From: Halorussus litoreus
GTDB lineage: Archaea; Halobacteriota; Halobacteria; Halobacteriales; Haladaptataceae
DNA length: 64,000 nt
Assembly: GCF_003382685.1 (NCBI RefSeq)
Contig: NZ_KZ859506.1
Coordinates: forward strand, 62,001-126,000
Direction of reading: 5' to 3'
Shown here in pieces: positions 59,703 to 64,000 of this stretch (the stretch's first letter is position 1; each line of letters opens with the position of its first letter). The position numbers and the translations under genes are program-made. The notes beneath the pieces were generated by a model. That model made no database searches. It saw nothing but the letters and a program-made list of their open reading frames with translations, and was not told the DNA's origin.

Positions 59703-59756
59703 GTCAGGTCGGGTTGCGGTGCGGTGGCGGTTCTCAGATGCCTCGGGAGTAGCTAG
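59703..59756 (+). repeat. Dispersed repeat family 2, partial copy 7 (tail only)
   Basis: Only the variable GGTTGCGGTGCGGTGGCGG part and the end GCCTCGGGAGTAGCTAGCTT are present. It is tail to tail with copy 8 about 40 bp away. Confidence 0.75.
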
Positions 59757-59793
59757 CTTCCTGCTGTCGTTCGCTCTGTCGGAAAACTCGTTC

Positions 59794-60050
59794 GAGCTAG
59801 CTACCTCCGAGACACATGACTTGAAGCCCTCGCTCGTCGCTACGCTCCTCGCTCGCCCTTCATCCGCCAGGCCCGCACCGCGACCGCGGGCCTCGGACCT
59901 CCCCAGCCTCCTGCGTTGTCTGCGAACTGCGTTCGCAGATCAGCGAGACGCCGCAGGCGTCTCGCAAGCCTCGGCCTCCGTTTCACTCCGACCTGCGCTA
60001 CTCGTCCCTCGCGCGGTTTAGCGCGGCATACAGCCGCGCCGCACGCGCCG
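59794..60050 (-). repeat. Dispersed repeat family 2, copy 8, with a short family 1 piece inside
   Basis: On the minus strand it has GCGCGAGGGACGAGTAGCG, GCAGGAGGCTGGGGAGG and the tail GGTAGCTAGCTCG. A short family 1 unit (TTGAAGCCCTCGC to GCCCTTCATCCGCCAGG, 59820-59871) sits between the tail and the GCGGTCGCGGTGCGG part. An extra ACTGCGTTCGCAGA hairpin occurs near 59926-59940. No gene is seen in the 59635-60141 gap. Confidence 0.75.
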
Positions 60051-60141
60051 GGTGGAAAATAAAGCTAGCGCGCCGAGTCGAATATCGAGCCAGCGCGCCG
60101 AGTGGAACGTCAAGCTAGCGCGCCGAGTCGAAAGTCCACCG
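60046..60141. repeat. 25-bp tandem repeat, about four imperfect copies
   Basis: Units at 60046-60070, 60071-60095, 60096-60120 and 60121-60141 begin CGCCG(A/G)GT(C/G)GAA and mostly end AAGCTAGCG or GCCAGCG. The array links repeat copy 8 to the 3' end of the PilC-like gene. Confidence 0.8.
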
Positions 60142-61899
60142 TCACGCAGCCAGCCCCGCGCCGACGAACCCCGCGAGGAACGACCCGACCGCGGCGAGTA
60201 GCGCCAGCCCGACCCGATAGCCCACGAGCGCGCGGTCGAACCCGCGCTCCAGCCCGGTCGCAATGGCCGCGAGGATGATCGCAAGCACGAGTACGTACGC
60301 GCCGACCGCGAGACCGAGCGCGGCGGTCGGGAGCGGATCGCCGAGCGTCCCCGAGGCCATCCCGTCCGCGAGCGCGACCGTGGCACCGCCGACGAGCGGG
60401 CCGAAGATTCCCGCCGTGTTCCGCAGGGTGCCGGTCACGCTGGCGAGTTCGCGGCGGGCCTCGCGCTCGACGCGCTGGAGGTCGTCGACGTGGTCGGCCA
60501 TCGAGACGATGGCTCGCCCGGCCGGTCGCCCCTCGCGGGCGGCCAGCGCCAGCAGGGACGCCACGGTCTGGGCCTGCGGACTCGGCACGTCCGCGAGCGC
60601 GCCGTGCTCGCCCAGGAACGCCTCGCGGACGCCGACCCGGAGCCGTCGCTGGACGCCCGCAGCCTCCGCGAGTGCGTCGCCCGTCCGACCCGCGACCTCC
60701 GGCGCGGCGTCCGCGATGGCCGACTCGACCGCCGCGCCGTCGCTCACCCGCCTGCCGACCAGATACAGCGCGTCGGCCAGATTTTCCTCCACGGCGCGTG
60801 CGTCGTCCCGGACCCGCTTGACCGGCCGGAACCACCAGACGAGCGCCGCACCGACCGAACTCCCGACGACTGCGGGCCAGCGCGTCCACGCCGGAAGCGG
60901 AACGGTCGCGCCAATAGCGACCAACCCCGCGACTGCTGCGACCAAGATCGCCGGCCAGCGCCGGTTCGGAACCGCAGGATGCGCCCGCGAGACTGCGGGC
61001 GGCGGGAACGCCGCGGGCCTGCGGACCAGCAGCCACGCGCCCGCGACGAGCAGGACGGCGGGCAGGAGTAGATCGTAGATTGCGACCAGGACGGGTACCG
61101 AAACGGGGACCCCCGCGACGCTCGCGGCGGGGAGGACCGCCACGAGCGCGAGTGGAAGGAGGACGCCGAAGGCGTACAGCGCGGTCGTCGGCCCGCGGAC
61201 GCGCTCGGCGAACGCCGCCATCCGGTCGCGGGTACCGTCGAGCATCGCGTCCATCGCGCGGTCGAGCGACCTGTCGCGCTCGCCTGCCGGGGCGTCCGCG
61301 GCGGCCTCCACGAGCAGGACGGCCCGCCGGAGCGGCGGGTTCCAGTCGGACCACGCCGCGCCGAAGGCGGCGAGCCCCGAGCGCGGGGTCCCGGCGGCTC
61401 GCCGGACGTGGGCGGCGAGGCTGTCGGCCAGCGGTCCCTCGCCACTGGCCGCGAACGCCGCCGCGCGCTCGCTCGCGGGTTCGACGCGAGTCCGCAGCAC
61501 TGCTCGCGCGACGAGCGCAGGCGCGGCCCCGAGCGCGGCGGTCCGCCGCGCGGTCGCCAGCCAGACGGGCCCACGGCGCGCGAGGAAGGCGACGCCGAGA
61601 GCGAGCGCGATGACGGCGGCGAACCCCGCAGCGAAGTACGAAGCGGGAACCGGCAACGCGGCCGAGACGAGCGCGAGCACGCCGAGGCCGCCGGACGCGA
61701 GCGTCACGGCCGCGCCGTCTCCTGCGCGGACGACGGCTTCGGCCTCGGAATCGACCTCGACCTCGGGGTCGGCCTCGACCTCGCGACCGATCTCGAAATC
61801 GACGCCGAGGTAGGCCAGCGCGCGCTCCAGATCGTCGTCGGCCTCGGTCGAGAACGGGGCGAGTCGCGCCAGTGCGGACAGAATCGACGACAGCTCCAT
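60142..61899 (-). CDS. Type II/IV secretion system F (PilC/TadC-like) membrane protein
   Basis: This 585-residue protein has an acidic N-terminal part, helices near 60-90 and 230-270, and two T2SSF-type cytoplasmic helical domains. The first lies near 110-225 (LADSLAAHVRRAAGTPRSGL). The second lies near 370-480 (LADALYLVGRRVSDGAAVES, TVASLLALAAREGRPAGRAI), followed by C-terminal helices. It would anchor the secretion ATPase to the membrane and drive pilin assembly. The ATG at 61899 overlaps the ATPase stop by one base (TGATG); a GTG three bases earlier is an alternative. Two T2SSF domains in one chain is usual for archaeal members. Confidence 0.85.
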   Translation of the reverse strand: MELSSILSALARLAPFSTEADDDLERALAYLGVDFEIGREVEADPEVEVDSEAEAVVRAGDGAAVTLASGGLGVLALVSAALPVPASYFAAGFAAVIALALGVAFLARRGPVWLATARRTAALGAAPALVARAVLRTRVEPASERAAAFAASGEGPLADSLAAHVRRAAGTPRSGLAAFGAAWSDWNPPLRRAVLLVEAAADAPAGERDRSLDRAMDAMLDGTRDRMAAFAERVRGPTTALYAFGVLLPLALVAVLPAASVAGVPVSVPVLVAIYDLLLPAVLLVAGAWLLVRRPAAFPPPAVSRAHPAVPNRRWPAILVAAVAGLVAIGATVPLPAWTRWPAVVGSSVGAALVWWFRPVKRVRDDARAVEENLADALYLVGRRVSDGAAVESAIADAAPEVAGRTGDALAEAAGVQRRLRVGVREAFLGEHGALADVPSPQAQTVASLLALAAREGRPAGRAIVSMADHVDDLQRVEREARRELASVTGTLRNTAGIFGPLVGGATVALADGMASGTLGDPLPTAALGLAVGAYVLVLAIILAAIATGLERGFDRALVGYRVGLALLAAVGSFLAGFVGAGLAA

Positions 61900-63857
61900 C
61901 ACGGCTCCCTCCGGTCGGCGTAGGCCGCCACCACGTCCTCGGGACCGGTGCGGTCCTCCCGGACGAGTTGTGCGAGCAGGGCCCCTCTGTCGGCCAGCGC
62001 CGCGCGCACGTCGGCGTACGACTCGTCCGAGCGCGCGAGCGACGCCGCGAGAACGCTGTTCCCCCGGTCGATTCGCCCGGTCGCTTCCAGTGCGTCGTCT
62101 CGGATCTCGAACAGCGTCTCGAACCGGTCCTCGCTCACGACCTCCTCGACGGTCTTCACCCGGCGACGAGTACCGGATTTGGCGGTCTGGCAGTTGTCGC
62201 CTGACTCGCTGGGCACTGCTTCGAGCGTGACGACGAGATCCGTCGTCGCGAACGACGACGCGGGGACGCCGAGGTCCGAGACCACGCGCTCGCGGACGCC
62301 CTCGCCGCCGTCGCCGTGGATGGTCCCCAGCACGGCGTCGCCGCTCGCGCCGACGCGCATCGCCTCGTAGAGGACTGCGGCCTCCTCGCCGCGGACCTCA
62401 CCGACGACCAGCGCGCCCTCGCCGAGTCGGAGCGCGGTGCGGAGGGCGTCCGGCGGTTCGAGCCCCGGCCCGTCGCCGGTCGCGGTCCGGAGCGGCTGCA
62501 CGTCTCGGCCCCGCTGTTGGAGCGACCGGATCGGGAGTTCGGGCGTGTCCTCGATGACGACGGTCCGGGTCGCCGCGGGGAGCTCCCAGCAGAGCGCGCC
62601 GAGCAGGGTGGTCTTGCCCGCACCGCGGGGACCGGCAACGAGTCCGGCCGCCGCGCGTTCTGCCGCGAGAGAGAGGAGCGCCGCCGCGTCCGCCGGGAGG
62701 GTTCCGTTGGCCACGAGCGCGGGCAGGGTCCACGGCGTGGCGTCGTGCGCGCGGAAAGCGAACCCCGGCCCGTCGCTCGCGGGGTCGGTGACGCCCGCGA
62801 CCCGGACGGTGCCAGTGCTGTGCTCCCCAGTCTCGCCGATTCCGGTGCCAGTTTCGGCCGTGGCGTCGAGCGTTGGGGCCGCCCGAGAGAACGCTCGACC
62901 GCTCTCGCGGCGGAATCGAGAGGCGAGCGTCTCCGCACCCGAGGCCGTCAAGCGAACGTTCGTGTGCATGCGCTCGCCGTCGACGGTGACCCGGAGCGGG
63001 TTCTCGCCGACCGGGGCGGTGGCGAACACGTCCGACACGCGGGAGTCGGCGAAACAGTCCGCGAGCACGCCGTACCCGCGGGTGTGCTTGCGCAGGACGG
63101 CCGCGAGTGCAGCCACCGGGTCGTCGGAGTCGGCGACCTGCCGGACTGCTCGCCCCGGCGCGCGCTCTCCGGCGGAGAGTCCACTCTCGCTTTCGGTACC
63201 GTCTACTGCTCCGTCGGCGAGCAGGCCGTAGGCGTCGGCCAGCGTCGCCAGCGCGGACTCGTCGAACGCGTGCTCGACGGGTTCGAGGTGATAGGTCCGG
63301 AGCGCGCGGTCGTCCTCGTAGATGCGGACGGTCGCGCCGGTCGGAAGGTCTCGCGTGTCGGCCAGCGCGGCGTCCGGCGGCGGGCGCGCGGCGACCCGGG
63401 CCTTCGCTATTCTCGGACCGACGAAGGCTCGGAGCGCGTCGTCGTACCCCTCGGCGCGGCGGGCGCACGCCGCGAGTCCGGTCTCGGCGACGATCTCGCC
63501 CGGCGGTCCCGCGCGTCCGAGCCCCGCGCGGGCCGCGCCGAGCGGGTCCCGGCCCGCGCGCTCGGCCAGCGACTCGTCGTAGAACGCCACGCGTTCGGCG
63601 AACCGCCCTGCGGCGACCAGCAGGGCCGCGGTTTCGTCCTCGTACGCGCGTTCGAGGTGGTCGGTCCGGGCCACCACGGTGTCGGCCTCGCGGTCGGCGA
63701 GCGCTCCGACCGCGGTCGCGCGACAGGCCGGTTCGGCGGCGAGGTCGCCCGCGCCGGGGCAGTCGCTCGCGTCGAGCAGGAGTCGGTCACGCTCGAAGGT
63801 CGGTTCGCAGGCGCACGCGGGGTCGTCGTCCTCGAATCTGGCGAGCAGGCTTCGCAT
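61899..63857 (-). CDS. Type II/IV secretion system ATPase (PilB/TadA-like)
   Basis: This 652-residue AAA-type ATPase has an N-terminal Cys motif (CACEP near 15-19, with later Cys at 33 and 45) and Walker A GPRGAGKTT near 410. The Asp box is VVIEDTPELP, Walker B is ALVVGEVRGEEA near 485, and the His box is VLGTIHGDGGEG. It powers pilus-like filament assembly or secretion with the PilC-like protein encoded next. The two pilin-like operons around it give likely cargo. ATG 63857 begins MRSLLARFEDDDP. Long Ala/Gly/Ser inserts (near 205-240 and 325-350) are unusual compared with PilB. Confidence 0.9.
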   Translation of the reverse strand: MRSLLARFEDDDPACACEPTFERDRLLLDASDCPGAGDLAAEPACRATAVGALADREADTVVARTDHLERAYEDETAALLVAAGRFAERVAFYDESLAERAGRDPLGAARAGLGRAGPPGEIVAETGLAACARRAEGYDDALRAFVGPRIAKARVAARPPPDAALADTRDLPTGATVRIYEDDRALRTYHLEPVEHAFDESALATLADAYGLLADGAVDGTESESGLSAGERAPGRAVRQVADSDDPVAALAAVLRKHTRGYGVLADCFADSRVSDVFATAPVGENPLRVTVDGERMHTNVRLTASGAETLASRFRRESGRAFSRAAPTLDATAETGTGIGETGEHSTGTVRVAGVTDPASDGPGFAFRAHDATPWTLPALVANGTLPADAAALLSLAAERAAAGLVAGPRGAGKTTLLGALCWELPAATRTVVIEDTPELPIRSLQQRGRDVQPLRTATGDGPGLEPPDALRTALRLGEGALVVGEVRGEEAAVLYEAMRVGASGDAVLGTIHGDGGEGVRERVVSDLGVPASSFATTDLVVTLEAVPSESGDNCQTAKSGTRRRVKTVEEVVSEDRFETLFEIRDDALEATGRIDRGNSVLAASLARSDESYADVRAALADRGALLAQLVREDRTGPEDVVAAYADRREP

Positions 63858-63892
63858 GGGCCGGTTTCGTCCCGCCTTCGGATTTAAAAGTC
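63858..63892 (-). promoter_or_regulatory. Promoter of the secretion ATPase operon (shared sequence 2)
   Basis: It carries the same block as upstream of 59634: 33 of 35 bases identical from the ATG to TTTAAAA (63855-63889). The TATA-like element is 26-32 bp before the ATG, indicating a leaderless mRNA. Confidence 0.7.
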
Positions 63893-63929
63893 AGGGCGAG
63901 ACGTGGTTCACGGTCGCGTGGAAGACATT

Positions 63930-64000
63930 CGAATTCTCTCCCAGCGTGCGCTGGGGAGTTTTCCCAACCGGCGCGTGCTGCGCGGCGCGTTTATGCGCCG
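63930..64000 (+). repeat. Dispersed repeat family 2, copy 9, start only (cut by the window end)
   Basis: CCCAACCGGCGCGTGCTGCG is followed by GCGGCGCGTTTATGCGCCG, the start of the outer hairpin seen in copy 1 at 38720. A CCCAGCG/CGCTGGG hairpin (63944-63959) precedes it. The rest of the element lies beyond the window. Confidence 0.65.

Overview
The window is chromosomal DNA from a haloarchaeon (class Halobacteria). The evidence is high GC with strong G/C preference at third codon positions, very acidic proteins, an archaeal membrane-bound LonB, archaeal NMN adenylyltransferase, family B DNA polymerase, Mre11/Rad50, a tRNA-Gln(UUG) with a 31-nt intron, many leaderless genes with TATA-like boxes about 25-30 nt before the start codon, and many short proteins of the kind found only in haloarchaea. 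The genus cannot be fixed from the sequence alone. There is no rRNA, CRISPR array or recognisable provirus.

Layout. 1-13.8 kb: tail of a methylmalonyl-CoA mutase gene, two GNAT acetyltransferases, pyrF, a 26-bp tandem repeat, an APC permease, a TRIC channel, SAM hydrolase, nadM, lonB, a frameshifted membrane gene, a truncated acyl-ligase-like gene and an AMP-forming acyl-CoA synthetase. 14-20.4 kb: a CPBP protease, dnaK-dnaJ (grpE is not beside them) and a membrane-fused spermidine-synthase-like protein. 20.4-26.2 kb: tRNA-Gln, an HNH nuclease gene, then an iron/Fe-S block (sufC-sufB-sufD, a ferritin-like protein and a DtxR-type regulator) with a candidate metal-regulator operator at sufC and a 52-bp perfect palindrome between sufD and the ferritin-like gene. 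26.3-30 kb: the DNA polymerase B gene is split in two by a homing-endonuclease gene, and the three reading frames are tightly packed and probably translationally coupled. 30-38.6 kb: small conserved genes, a surface metalloprotease, rad50 and mre11. 38.6-55 kb: single metabolic and membrane genes (NUDIX, aminotransferase, SDRs, DHH phosphoesterase, aldo/keto reductase, MFS, sugar-phosphoglycerate synthase-like, ArsA-like ATPase) separated by long intergenic stretches full of repeats. 55-63.9 kb: a type IV pilus/type II secretion-like locus made of two operons that share an almost identical promoter. One has four genes for membrane-anchored, pilin-like or extracellular proteins; the other has the secretion ATPase and the PilC/TadC-type membrane protein.

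Two families of dispersed non-coding repeats fill most gaps after 38 kb. Family 1 has ends resembling CTGGTGGACTGAAAG and CCGAGGGCTTTC; at least one copy sits inside 17-bp terminal inverted repeats, like a miniature transposable element. Family 2 contains GAGGGACGAG and GGCTGGGGAGG, then a short variable repeat, and ends in AGTAGCTAGCT; three times two copies lie tail to tail.

The most notable observation is the split polymerase. All exonuclease and polymerase catalytic motifs are in the upstream part, the thumb domain is in a separate downstream frame, and a NUMOD3/PD-(D/E)xK-type homing-endonuclease gene lies exactly between them. This suggests a two-subunit replicative polymerase created by a selfish gene, or a polymerase broken by one.
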